Below are positions 57,001 to 63,300 of a stretch of DNA of 64,000 nt, piece by piece (position 1 is the first letter of the stretch; the number at the start of each line of letters is the position of its first letter). Location of the stretch: the NCBI RefSeq assembly GCF_965638725.1, contig NC_134958.1, forward strand, positions 22,289,964-22,353,963, read 5' to 3'. This DNA is from Aptenodytes patagonicus. Its lineage: Eukaryota > Chordata > Aves > Sphenisciformes > Spheniscidae. A program made the translations under genes and the position numbers. The notes beneath the pieces were generated by a model. It was not told the origin of the DNA and did not search any database. It was given only the letters and a program-made list of their open reading frames with translations.

Positions 57001-59729
57001 CAGCTCTGACACTGCTCCACCCTACGTCCTTGGGAGAGTTGTTTTTCCACCAAGGGGGGTGGTGGGAAGAGATGGGGAAATGTGGGGGGAAGGTGTCTGC
57101 GGGGTGGAGAGAAGAAGGTTTGGAGGGAAGGAGAGAAGGATGGATGGATGGATGGATGGATGGATGGATGGATGGATGGATGGATGGGGAAAGGAAGGAT
57201 GGATGGTTGCAAGAAGAGGGGAAAACCTGGATGTTTCTTAGTTCCTCCGTGGTGGGTCTAACCCTCAAGACAAATATCCTCAGCTGAGCCCTTGGTGACG
57301 GGCAGAGCCTGGGCTGGCAGCGGGGTGCCAGCGGCTCTGCTCTGGGCTGGCAGGAAGGAAGCAGCTACCGCCTGGCGCTGAAGCGGATGGCGGGGGACCT
57401 CCTGTCCCTGCGCCAGCACGTCGCCAGCCTGGAGGTGGAGAACGGGCACCTGCGGCGCAGCCTGGCCTCGCAGGAGGAGCTGGGCCACGCTCTGCTTGCC
57501 GATGCGGACCTGGACGTCATGACCCGGGAGGAGCTTCTGGACAGGCTTGGTGCGTGATGGGGAAGGCGGAGGGGTGGAAATTAGGGGACCCCTCTCCCTC
57601 ACGCAGCGGAGGGGACGACACCATCCCCTGGCCGGGTGCCAAGGATGTGGCACGGACTCTTGCAGCCACCCTCAAGCGCAAGCTGGTGGCCAGCACAGCG
57701 GAGATGAGGAGGCTGAAGGACCGTGTCCAGCAGCTGCAGAACGAGCTGATCCGGGTACGGACGCCGGCAGGAGCGGGCAGGGGCTGCCCGAGGGACGGGG
57801 TGGGGGTGGAGGAGCAGGGGGGCAGCAGGGAGAGCATCACGGCACCCCCATAGCCAAGCAAGTGCCTGAAAGCCCCAGGACCCCCACCACGAGGCTCTCC
57901 CAGCCCTACAAGTGATGCCCCAAGACTTGAGGCTCGGCACGGAGGTCCCTGGGGGTTTTCCCCTTCCTCCCCCCCCCCCAGAAAAATGACCGGGAGAAGG
58001 ACCTGGTGCTACTCCAGCGAGCCCACTGGCAGCAGCAAGCCACGCTGAGGAGGTGCCAGGAGAAGGTGGCCAAGACGAAGGGCTTGGGGGAGACGGTGCG
58101 GCAGCAGGAGAAGGTGAGTTGGGGGGCACGAGGTTGGGAGTGAGAAGGGCAGGTTGAGGGGCACGAGGCTCTTTGGAGAAGATGGGACCCTTTGGCCTGT
58201 TCCACCCCTCTGCAAGCACTACCTGGTGCCGGAGGGGATGTGATGGCCACCACAGCCTTGCATCGAGCTGTCCCCCGTGCCCTGGTGACGCGGGGACGGC
58301 TCTGCTCTCTCCCGCAGGTGATTGAGGCGATGGAGCGGATGCTGCAGGAGAAGCTTGCCGGGGCGGGCAGGAGCGCTGAGAAGCTGGCGGGTGGGTGCAA
58401 GTGGGGACGGGGACCCTCGGGGGGGCCACCCACATACAGCTGCTGGGCTCCGCTGGTGGCCATCCCCTTCTGATGGTTTGCACCATGGGATGGTTTGCGG
58501 TGGGGGATCAGAGGAGGTCCTGAGCTCCCTGTCACCCATCCCTGGGCATGAGGGAGATGGGGGCTTGCTCCTAGCCCCCATCTCTGCATGGGGCGGGGAG
58601 GGGGGGGTAGGACAGGTCCCAGTGGCCCCCCACCCCATCCCACAGGCGAAGCGCTCTCCGGGGAGGTGTACGCCGTGCTGCTGGCCGAGAACCGCAGGCT
58701 GCGGGAGGAGCTGGCGAGGCCCCCCCACCGCTCGGCCCCCATCGCCCTGCGGCCCCCAGCCTTACCGGTGAGACCAGGGAGGGGGTCACGGGGTGGGAAG
58801 GGGGGCAGAGCCGTGGCACCCCAGAAAACAACACCAGGGGGTGACTGGGCACGCCGGGGGCATCCCCCAGGTGGCATCTCTGGCTCTGTGGGGCGATAGC
58901 CATCCCCGTGAGCAAGGGGTGGGAAGGGGGGGATATCCAGCGTTGCCTTTCCCCACTCCTGCTCATCTCGTGGCCTGCAGGGTGTTTTTGGGGACACGGA
59001 GAAGCTGTCTCTGCTGGCCAAGCTGGAGGAGGCACGAGCCCGCGGGAGGGTGCTGGAGAGGCAGGTGGGCATCGCCCTCCCGCACCCCGCTTGATGGCGG
59101 GGGGCTTGGGGTGCTGGGCCGGGGTGGGGGACACCTCTGGCCCCCACGCCTTGGAGAGAGCCAGCCTGGTTTGGGTCTGTCCCAGCTGGAGGAGGCGTCG
59201 AGGAGGTGGGGACGGGAGAAGCAGGAGCTCGGCACTCGTCTGCTGGAGCGGCAGCACGGCTTCCCCCACGCCCCTGCCTCGGTGAGCACCCGGGGCGGGG
59301 GGACACCAGGGCCACCCCACATGGGGGCTGGCAGCTGGTGTTTGCTGCCAGGGGGACGGAGGGTGGCTCAGAGCCAGCCCTCTGCACCCAGGCAGCTGGG
59401 GTGGGGTGATAGTGGGGGGTCTCCATGCCCACCCCCACATCAGGGGGGATTTGCCTCAGTTTCCCTGCAGGACCCTGGGCAAGAGGAAGGGGGGTGGGTG
59501 GTCTCTAGGGCCGCAGGACCCCCTCCCGGCATCCCAGGATATGCCCCCCCACCAACCCCAGACCCCCTTATCGCAGCCCTCTCATCCAGAGCCGATGCCT
59601 CCCAGGGGAGTGGGGAGGGGGGGATGGATTTACAGCTCCCCGAGACCTTTTCCCATTCCCCACCAGAACCTGCCGGTGATCCCCACGGCCCCCCTGAGAA
59701 GACCCCAGCCCCTGCCCCCCCTGCCCTAG
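14727..59729 (+). CDS. CCDC33: CCDC33 (CT61-like) coiled-coil and C2-domain protein, about 23 coding exons
   Basis: The joined exons give about 1,076 residues (human about 958). The N-terminal block (1-257) contains [18 protein letters not shown], as in human. A C2-like domain follows at about 343-448. The calcium-binding aspartates of its first loop are missing ([14 protein letters not shown]), so it is probably Ca-independent. Blocks SFIPR (exon 7) and GPPEQPTW (exon 10) are also conserved. A coiled coil at about 797-1056 carries [20 protein letters not shown] and [10 protein letters not shown]. Family knowledge: predominantly testis-expressed; a peroxisomal link through PEX19 has been proposed for mouse. 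Exons 1-13 and 16-22 join in phase. Exons 14-15 and the last exon are less sure. An in-frame ATG at 14694 is an alternative start, but 14727 aligns with the human start. Confidence 0.88.
15422..15882 (+). CDS. CCDC33: CCDC33 exon 2
   Basis: 461 nt, donor GTAGGA, leaves phase 0. Contains [18 protein letters not shown] and [13 protein letters not shown], all aligned with human. The acceptor is a tandem CAGCAG (15416-15421); using the first AG would add one alanine. Confidence 0.87.
15883..17019. other. CCDC33 intron 2
   Basis: 1.1 kb. A/T-rich runs around 16675-16870. No further exon recognised. Confidence 0.6.
17020..17193 (+). CDS. CCDC33: CCDC33 exon 3
   Basis: 174 nt, acceptor CTTACCCCCAG, donor GTGAGT, phase 0 to 0. 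Serine- and proline-rich linker (residues 258-315) before the C2 domain. Weakly conserved, so support rests on splice sites, phase and an open frame. Confidence 0.7.
17194..27972. other. CCDC33 intron 3 (10.8 kb)
   Basis: The longest intron of the gene. It holds AT-rich islands that look like non-coding conserved elements (18520-18740, 21700-21970, 23230-23310, 24765-24975) and a three-copy minisatellite at 27650-27920. No convincing coding exon or RNA gene was found. Confidence 0.6.
27650..27920. repeat. Minisatellite, three diverged copies of about 80-93 bp
   Basis: The landmark GGGCTCTCAGCAT recurs at about 27689, 27782 and 27861, each followed by a related ...GGGGACA...GGGTGA/GGCAATG...GATG segment. 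Diverged tandem repeat just upstream of CCDC33 exon 4. Confidence 0.75.
27973..28136 (+). CDS. CCDC33: CCDC33 exon 4 (C2 domain start)
   Basis: 164 nt, acceptor CTCCCGGCAG, donor GTGAGT, leaves two bases. Codes [19 protein letters not shown] and WPYVIV, aligned with human ETIMVTLHGATNLPACKDG and WPYVVV. Confidence 0.88.
28137..32909. other. CCDC33 intron 4
   Basis: 4.8 kb, no exon recognised. An AT-rich patch at 28430-28500 has repeated ATAAATAAA. Confidence 0.55.
32910..33034 (+). CDS. CCDC33: CCDC33 exon 5 (C2 domain)
   Basis: 125 nt, acceptor TCCTCCCAG, donor GTGAGA, leaves one base. Codes [10 protein letters not shown], then [18 protein letters not shown], matching human APVWGDTVNVEIQAEDTG. 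Confidence 0.87.
33035..34792. other. CCDC33 intron 5
   Basis: 1.8 kb, no exon recognised. Contains the exact 30-bp tandem duplication at 33741-33800. Confidence 0.6.
33741..33800. repeat. Tandem duplication, 2 x 30 bp
   Basis: Two adjacent 30-bp copies starting CCTTTTCTTGCCCAGAAATA, differing at one base (C or T after AAATA). Intronic. Confidence 0.95.
34793..34902 (+). CDS. CCDC33: CCDC33 exon 6 (C2 domain end)
   Basis: 110 nt, acceptor CTCCCTTCCAG, donor GTAAGT, leaves phase 0. Codes [20 protein letters not shown] and [10 protein letters not shown], corresponding to human VILKVMDNKKKELVSYEIP and FHPYQFELV. Confidence 0.87.
34903..35673. other. CCDC33 intron 6
   Basis: 0.77 kb, nothing recognised. 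Confidence 0.55.
35674..35775 (+). CDS. CCDC33: CCDC33 exon 7
   Basis: 102 nt, acceptor CCGCAAACAG, donor GTGAGA, phase 0 to 0. Codes [18 protein letters not shown], human equivalent LYATVVRKSSFIPRYIG. Confidence 0.87.
35956..36047 (+). CDS. CCDC33: CCDC33 exon 8
   Basis: 92 nt, acceptor CACCTCCCAG, donor GTGAGT, leaves two bases. Codes [13 protein letters not shown] and [14 protein letters not shown]; human has IFLRGVNEPLANN and VVIARVVPNYTEF. Confidence 0.87.
36213..36333 (+). CDS. CCDC33: CCDC33 exon 9
   Basis: 121 nt, acceptor ATCACCTCTCAG, donor GTACGA, leaves phase 0. Ends ANHGCPQ, matching human SQNGCPQ at the same exon junction. Confidence 0.85.
37706..37760. repeat. (CTC/TCC)n microsatellite
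   Basis: About 17 uninterrupted TCC units. Pure polypyrimidine tract on the plus strand, able to form triplex DNA. Confidence 0.95.
37963..37996. repeat. (GGA)n microsatellite
   Basis: About 11 GGA units, complementary to the TCC tract 200 bp upstream. Confidence 0.95.
39902..40062. repeat. 161-nt symmetric palindrome / long hairpin
   Basis: The arms (39902-39973 and 39991-40062) are inverted copies around a centre at about 39982, with no net insertion. The inner 35 positions, from CTTGGGAAAGGGTTTTG at 39938, differ at three places. Outer parts match more loosely: CTCAC against GTGAG, and GATATCT (39909) against AGATATC (40049). The loop is about 17 nt (CTGCAAGCAGGC region). Both strands therefore read nearly the same peptide, [14 protein letters not shown], which is a by-product of the symmetry. 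It could be a hairpin RNA or miRNA-like precursor, a palindromic mobile element, or a recent inverted duplication. Confidence 0.85.
40396..40525 (+). CDS. CCDC33: CCDC33 exon 10
   Basis: 130 nt, acceptor GTCTCCTAAG, donor GTGAGT, leaves one base. Codes [32 protein letters not shown] and EYYP, nearly identical to human. Confidence 0.9.
40634..40755 (+). CDS. CCDC33: CCDC33 exon 11
   Basis: 122 nt, acceptor CCTTCCCCAG, donor GTGAGC, leaves phase 0. Codes [18 protein letters not shown], human equivalent GISVLPLKSRLYQKMLTG. Confidence 0.88.
41029..41100 (+). CDS. CCDC33: CCDC33 exon 12
   Basis: 72 nt, acceptor TTCTCCCCAG, donor GTGAGA, phase 0 to 0. Codes [20 protein letters not shown], then LRSE; human has [20 protein letters not shown]. 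Confidence 0.87.
42551..42698. repeat. Minisatellite, four copies of 36 bp
   Basis: GTGCGA recurs at 42555, 42591, 42627 and 42663; each unit continues AGGAGCCGCAGCATCCCTGC with few changes. The period is a multiple of three, which keeps several frames open without implying a gene. Confidence 0.95.
43226..43270. repeat. C-rich low-complexity tract
   Basis: C15 run followed by CCCC clusters and a second C10 run. Confidence 0.9.
44460..45420. promoter_or_regulatory. CpG-dense intronic block (possible CpG island)
   Basis: Dense CpG, including GCCGGCCGGCCGGGAGCG, a CCAAT motif (CTCTCCAATGGGCAACGG) near 44667 and many GC boxes, inside CCDC33 intron 12. It could be an intronic enhancer or internal promoter. 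Long open frames across it look like composition effects. Confidence 0.4.
46043..46168 (+). CDS. CCDC33: CCDC33 exon 13
   Basis: 126 nt, acceptor CTCCCTCCCCAG, donor GTAAGA, phase 0 to 0. Begins [19 protein letters not shown], matching human RPENFLTPNNSKALPTLDP. Confidence 0.85.
47880..47896. repeat. G17 homopolymer
   Basis: Run of G interrupted only at its border by AAAAAGTGC. Confidence 0.9.
48710..49790. repeat. Large minisatellite built on an 18-bp GC-rich unit
   Basis: About 1.1 kb of CTGCRAGGGGNGARGRTG-like 18-bp units. They are grouped into higher-order blocks of roughly 108-128 bp marked by GGGAAAAGGATG (about 48751, 48879, 48987, 49095 and onward). Purine-rich on the plus strand. 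Because the unit is mostly a multiple of three, frames on both strands stay open for hundreds of codons (minus strand Ser-Pro-Leu-Ala-Ala-type repeats); these are not proteins. Confidence 0.95.
49780..49990. promoter_or_regulatory. CpG-rich block at the end of the minisatellite
   Basis: Very dense CpG (CCGCCGGGAGGGTCG, GGGCCGCCGGCCGGCCCC, CCCCGTCCGCGG). Possible small CpG island inside CCDC33 intron 13. No TATA box or transcript evidence. Confidence 0.4.
52205..52258. repeat. Pyrimidine-rich tract
   Basis: T-run, then C16, then T-rich; low complexity. Confidence 0.85.
55369..55401 (+). CDS. Candidate alternative short first exon of CCDC33
   Basis: ATGATGCTGTACTACAGACC... codes [11 protein letters not shown], then a strong donor GTGAGT at 55402, in a CpG-bearing region. 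It ends at phase 0 and would join exon 14. No upstream AG gives phase-0 entry from exon 13, so if real it is more likely a first exon of a short isoform than an internal exon. Confidence 0.2.
55882..55988 (+). CDS. CCDC33: CCDC33 probable exon 14 (3' border uncertain)
   Basis: A strong acceptor (GTCTCCTGCCAG) opens a coding-like frame at phase 0: [16 protein letters not shown], then ILPGKQLFP. Ending at GAGGAG|GTACAG (55988) leaves two bases and joins exon 15 in frame. The alternative donor CCCAG|GTGGGA (55957) leaves one base and would not fit exon 15. I know no human counterpart, and the exon may be skipped. Confidence 0.42.
56312..56471 (+). CDS. CCDC33: CCDC33 probable exon 15 (two possible donors)
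   Basis: Acceptor CTCTGCTCCGCAG. The frame reads [17 protein letters not shown], loosely like human QESWSKDTVSST, and stays open to donor CCG|GTGAGT at 56472. An earlier donor, ACG|GTGAGT at 56346, also ends at phase 0, so both a 34-nt and a 160-nt version keep the frame. The extra part is glycine-rich and may be intron. Confidence 0.48.
56472..57353. other. CCDC33 intron 15
   Basis: 0.88 kb; contains the (GGAT)n microsatellite. Nothing else recognised. Confidence 0.55.
57138..57187. repeat. (GGAT)n microsatellite
   Basis: About 12 tandem GGAT units in CCDC33 intron 15. Confidence 0.97.
57354..57549 (+). CDS. CCDC33: CCDC33 exon 16 (coiled-coil start)
   Basis: 196 nt, acceptor GGGCTGGCAG, donor GTGCGT, leaves one base. 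Codes [20 protein letters not shown] and [12 protein letters not shown], aligned with human [20 protein letters not shown] and ASILEGENRILRS. Ends [10 protein letters not shown]. Confidence 0.87.
57666..57754 (+). CDS. CCDC33: CCDC33 exon 17 (coiled coil)
   Basis: 89 nt, acceptor GACTCTTGCAG, donor GTACGG, leaves phase 0. Codes [19 protein letters not shown], then [13 protein letters not shown] sites at 57606 and 57611 were considered, but the AG at 57664-57665 gives the correct phase and the best family fit. Confidence 0.87.
57982..58113 (+). CDS. CCDC33: CCDC33 exon 18 (coiled coil)
   Basis: 132 nt, acceptor with a C-rich tract ending CCCAG, donor GTGAGT, phase 0 to 0. Codes [20 protein letters not shown] and [11 protein letters not shown], matching human [20 protein letters not shown] and ALEETVRHQEK. 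Confidence 0.9.
58318..58390 (+). CDS. CCDC33: CCDC33 exon 19 (coiled coil)
   Basis: 73 nt, acceptor CTCTCTCCCGCAG, donor GTGGGT, leaves one base. Codes [17 protein letters not shown], human equivalent VIEKMERVLEDRLQD. Confidence 0.87.
58646..58767 (+). CDS. CCDC33: CCDC33 exon 20 (coiled coil)
   Basis: 122 nt, acceptor CCATCCCACAG, donor GTGAGA, leaves phase 0. Codes [20 protein letters not shown], aligned with human [20 protein letters not shown]. Confidence 0.9.
58981..59064 (+). CDS. CCDC33: CCDC33 exon 21 (coiled coil)
   Basis: 84 nt, acceptor TGGCCTGCAG, donor GTGGGC, phase 0 to 0. Codes [20 protein letters not shown], human equivalent [20 protein letters not shown]. Confidence 0.88.
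59186..59281 (+). CDS. CCDC33: CCDC33 exon 22 (coiled-coil end)
   Basis: 96 nt, acceptor CTGTCCCAG, donor GTGAGC, phase 0 to 0. Codes [20 protein letters not shown], then GFPHAPAS; human has [20 protein letters not shown] and GFRHPSN. Confidence 0.9.
59282..59666. other. CCDC33 intron 22 or alternative terminal exon
   Basis: Treated as intron in the preferred model. From 59471 it could be the start of an alternative last exon. Confidence 0.5.
59667..59729 (+). CDS. CCDC33: CCDC33 last exon (preferred) with stop
   Basis: Acceptor TTCCCATTCCCCACCAG, phase 0. Codes [15 protein letters not shown], then LPPLP and TAG. The S-N-L-P-V-I-P join resembles human S-N-S-I-I-I-E-Q-P, which favours this exon. 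An alternative acceptor (TTTCCCTGCAG at 59470) opens a different 109-residue tail ending at 59800. Confidence 0.6.
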   Translation, partial: NLPVIPTAPLRRPQPLPPLP

Positions 59730-60190
59730 CCTGCGCCCGGCGAGAGAGACGGAGAAACCTAACGCTGGCAAAAAGGAGCCGGTGCTTTTTCACAAGATGA
59801 AATTACAGAGCAAGTTCGAGGCGAAGCAAAACATTAGAGGGTGTCGGGGGAGCATGGCCGCGATCCCCGGCCTGGTCCCTGGGGACCCCCGAGCAGCCGG
59901 AGGGGTGCAGCAGCAGCCACCCACCCCGCACCCCCTTGGGGGTTACAGGGGCGGCGGCGGGGCTGGGGTTCCTCCGGTTTATCTCCCCTGTGGCGTAAGC
60001 GCAGCCTTGAGCGGGCTGGAGCGAAGGCAGGGATGTGCCGAGCCAAGGCTGTGGCCGTGAAAGCGTCCCAGCCGTCCCCCAAATCGCAACCCCGTGCCGG
60101 AGTCTGGCTGTAAGGAGCCGAAAGCGCCTGCCGGGCTGTTGGGGATGTCCCCCAAACCGGGACCAGCTGGGTGTCACCCGGGACGGCTCC
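59730..60190. other. Convergent 3' interval, CCDC33 / CYP11A1
   Basis: 461 bp between opposing stop codons. It must hold at least part of both 3' UTRs. I see no AATAAA or ATTAAA on either strand here, so polyadenylation uses variant signals or the transcripts overlap. Confidence 0.6.
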
Positions 60191-60313
60191 TCACGCCCGG
60201 GACTCGAGTGGCCGTAAGGTCAGGTAGATGGGTTTATCCGGGATCAGGATGAGATCGAACTTGGTCCCGACTTCCACCGCTCTCATGGTTTCGATCTTGA
60301 AGTTCTCCAGGAT
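60191..60313 (-). CDS. CYP11A1: CYP11A1 exon 9 with stop
   Basis: 123 nt including TGA, acceptor CCCCCATCCCAG. Codes [20 protein letters not shown] and the tail [18 protein letters not shown]. Confidence 0.95.
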   Translation of the reverse strand: MLENFKIETMRAVEVGTKFDLILIPDKPIYLTLRPLESRA

Positions 60314-63300
60314 CTGGGATGGGGGAGAAAAGAGCAGATGGAAAACGCTGGAGGTACCAACACCCACGTGCCACCTCCCCGGTCCCTTCCAGCGCCAAGT
60401 CCCTGGCGTCCCCAGAAGCGGGATGCTCACGTGCATGAGGAAGAGCTGCATCTCCAGCTCGGCGATCCGGCGCCCCAGGCACTGGCGGGGTCCAAAACCA
60501 AAACCCAGCCCCTTGAAGTGCTTGGGACCGGCTGCCAGCCAGCGCTGGGGGCTGAACTGCTCCGGCTTGGGGAAGACCTTGGCATCCCGGCCCATGGCGT
60601 AGAGACCGACCTGCACCAACGTCTGCAGGGAAGGATCAGCCCTGTGGGTCTGGGCTCCCCACGGGGCTTCGCCAGCACTCGGGGTACAGGAAGGGGGTGC
60701 AGGGCTGGGATCCAGCCCCGGAGGAGCCCCAACGGCTGCTCCCCTCACGTCACGTGCTCCAGGTCCCACCTCCGTCCAGAGCCCCATGCAAAGCGGGTCG
60801 GGGTGAGGAGGGAGCCGGTGGCCGTGCTCACCTTGGGAGGGATGCGGTAGTCCTGGAGGATGACCTCTTGCATGGTGTACCTCTGCAGGGTCACCGCCAC
60901 GGGGTGCAGCCTGGGGGGGGGAACAGGTCCCACGGACCTGATTTTGGGGACAGCCTGGCCCGCCCACGTGCTACCTTGGTGCACGATGTCCCAGCAGTGC
61001 CAGAGATTTGGGGAGGGGAGGGAAGGGGCTGGGGGGTGTTTTTCAGCAGGGGCTCCTCCTCACCTGAGCGTCTCCTTGACGGCGGCTTTGAGCAACCGGA
61101 TGGTTTTCAGCATCTTCACCCTGTCCCCCGCCGCCTCCCGCTTGGCAGCCAGGACCTCTGCCCGCAGCTGCTCCTGGATCCCCGGGGACCGTGCCAGCTC
61201 GAACATGGCCCACTGCAGCGTCATGGAGGTCTGGAGCGGGGCAGGAGAGCAAGGCTCAACACCAGCCAGGACCTTCTCCCTGGCCAACAACCCTGCCTGC
61301 TCCTTACCGTGTCCACCCCGCCCGCCATCATCTCGGTGATGCTGGCCTTGATGTCATCCAAGGGCAGCTTGTCCTGCATGATGAGGCTGCAGAGGATGCC
61401 CATGTACTCCTTGGTGCTCTTGCGTTGCAGCCGCAGGTCCCGGTAGACGTTTTGTATGCATTTGTCCGCTGAGGAGACACGGAGACACGGCGTGGTCTTC
61501 CTCCCCCAGGGCCATGGTGGAGGAGGAAGGCACCAGATGGGGCACCTTAGGACATCACTGCCCCATGCTGGTGGCTTTTCCATCACAGTTGTCCCTGCAG
61601 CAGCCTGGGACTGCGGTCCCTGCTGCGGGACCCAGCAGTGGCTGGGTGGGCAGAGAGGGTGGGGGGTGAGGGTGCCCCCCCGGGGGGGGACACCCTGCAG
61701 GAGGGTTGTCCCAGGTGCCAAAAGCTCTCTGAGGCCGCAAGCCCCTCTGGGAGAGCTGCTCCCCTAAAAGTGATGCCCATCATCTGCCCTCCGCTACTCC
61801 TGGCTGGTTCCCCACTACTCTGTCCCACAAGCTCCAGATGTGGAAAGCCTTCCCGGCCTTGGTGGCAATGTGCTGGGTGGTTGGACCCAGGAGAAGGTCT
61901 CCACGCTGGTGAGATGAGGCTGCACTATGAAGCCAAGTCCTCAAAGGGGCCTTGGGTGACACAGGGAGGTGCGGGCAGGAGGAGCGCTCACCCTGGGTGA
62001 AGATGGCATCCCAGGCCTGGACATGGTCCCGCCACGTCTTGGCGTTGAGGTGGCGGAGGAGGGCGGGCGGCAGGTAGAGCATGGGCGAGGTGGTGTGGAA
62101 CATCAGGGTCACGGCGTCGATGAAGCGCTGCGCCTCGGGATCCACGAAGTCCTGCAGCAGCCCCAGCCGCTCCCCGTACAGCACGTGGCACACAGCTGCG
62201 AGCCAGCACCCATGAGGGGACCTGGCCAGAGGGGACCCCGTCCCCTCCACCCTCCCATGGCCAATTCCAGCCTTTCCACGGCTACAGGGACCTGACTTGG
62301 CCTCCTCCTCGCTCCGAGCATCACGGGGCCATGGAGGCATCCCTTGTTGGGTAGGGTTGGCTACCAGTTGATGACCGGTAGATGATAAAACAGTGTTTTA
62401 TCAACAGCGTTGAGTTGTTCTCTACTTGTCTGGAGAGAGGACATCCCTCTAGACCCTATGGCTTTGGGGGAGAAGCTTGTTTGCCCATCTCTGAGGATGA
62501 AGCTGGGGGAAACGCAGCGTCGCCCATCTCGGGCACCATGCAAAGGGGTGTTTCGGGGCGGGGGGGGAACATGTCTTGCAGAGACTCATGCCCCTGACAC
62601 TCACACTCCAGGGCGAAGCGGAAGAGCTCGTGGGTGAAGTCGGCCGTCCAGCTCTCCCGGCCGCTCTTCCCCACCTGGGCTCGTGCCCGCCGGACAAAGT
62701 CCTCGCCCACCTCACTCAGCAAAGGCACGAAACCCTCCACCACCTGCGGCGACAGCACCTCCTTGTTCAGCATCAGGCGGTCCGAGCGCCAGGCCTCCCC
62801 CGTCCTGCAGGACACCAAAGTGGGGGGGTCAGTCAGAGGCGTGTCCCCCCCATCCACACCCCCGCGCCAGAGGATGCCACCCCCCAAAGCATGGGGCCAG
62901 CCAACGTCCCCATCACCCTCCTGATGCTCCAGCTTCTCACCGCCCTGTGTGCCGGGGCTATTGCGGTAGGACCTGGGAGCCCCATTTTGAGGGGAACCCC
63001 CCTGCCCCCCGACTCACTTGAGGAGCACGCCATAGGGCTTGTTGCGGTAGTCGCGGTAAGCCACCCAGGGGGGCACACTGAAGCGCTCCGGCAGTGTCCC
63101 CTCCGCCTGGAAGAGGGTGGCGGCGTCCCGGGGGCTGATGATGTTCACGCTCTCGTAGACACCCAGCTTCTCCCTGCCGGGGCGCGGAGGGGGGTCAGCC
63201 CTGCACCCCGACCCCCACCTGCATCCCCCCGCAGCCCCTCATCTCCCCAGATCAACCACCTTCCCCCAGCACCCCCAAATCATCCACCCTCCCCCTCGCA

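Noticed and set aside
57607..57665. Exon 17 of CCDC33 beginning at 57607 or 57612
   Set aside because: The AG at 57606 breaks the phase with exon 16; the AG at 57611 would keep phase but adds residues without family support. The AG at 57665 fits phase and the ATLKRKL start better.
57906..59438. Minus-strand open frame of 510 codons opposite CCDC33 exons
   Set aside because: Antisense shadow of real plus-strand exons and GC-rich introns; Pro-rich composition without homology.
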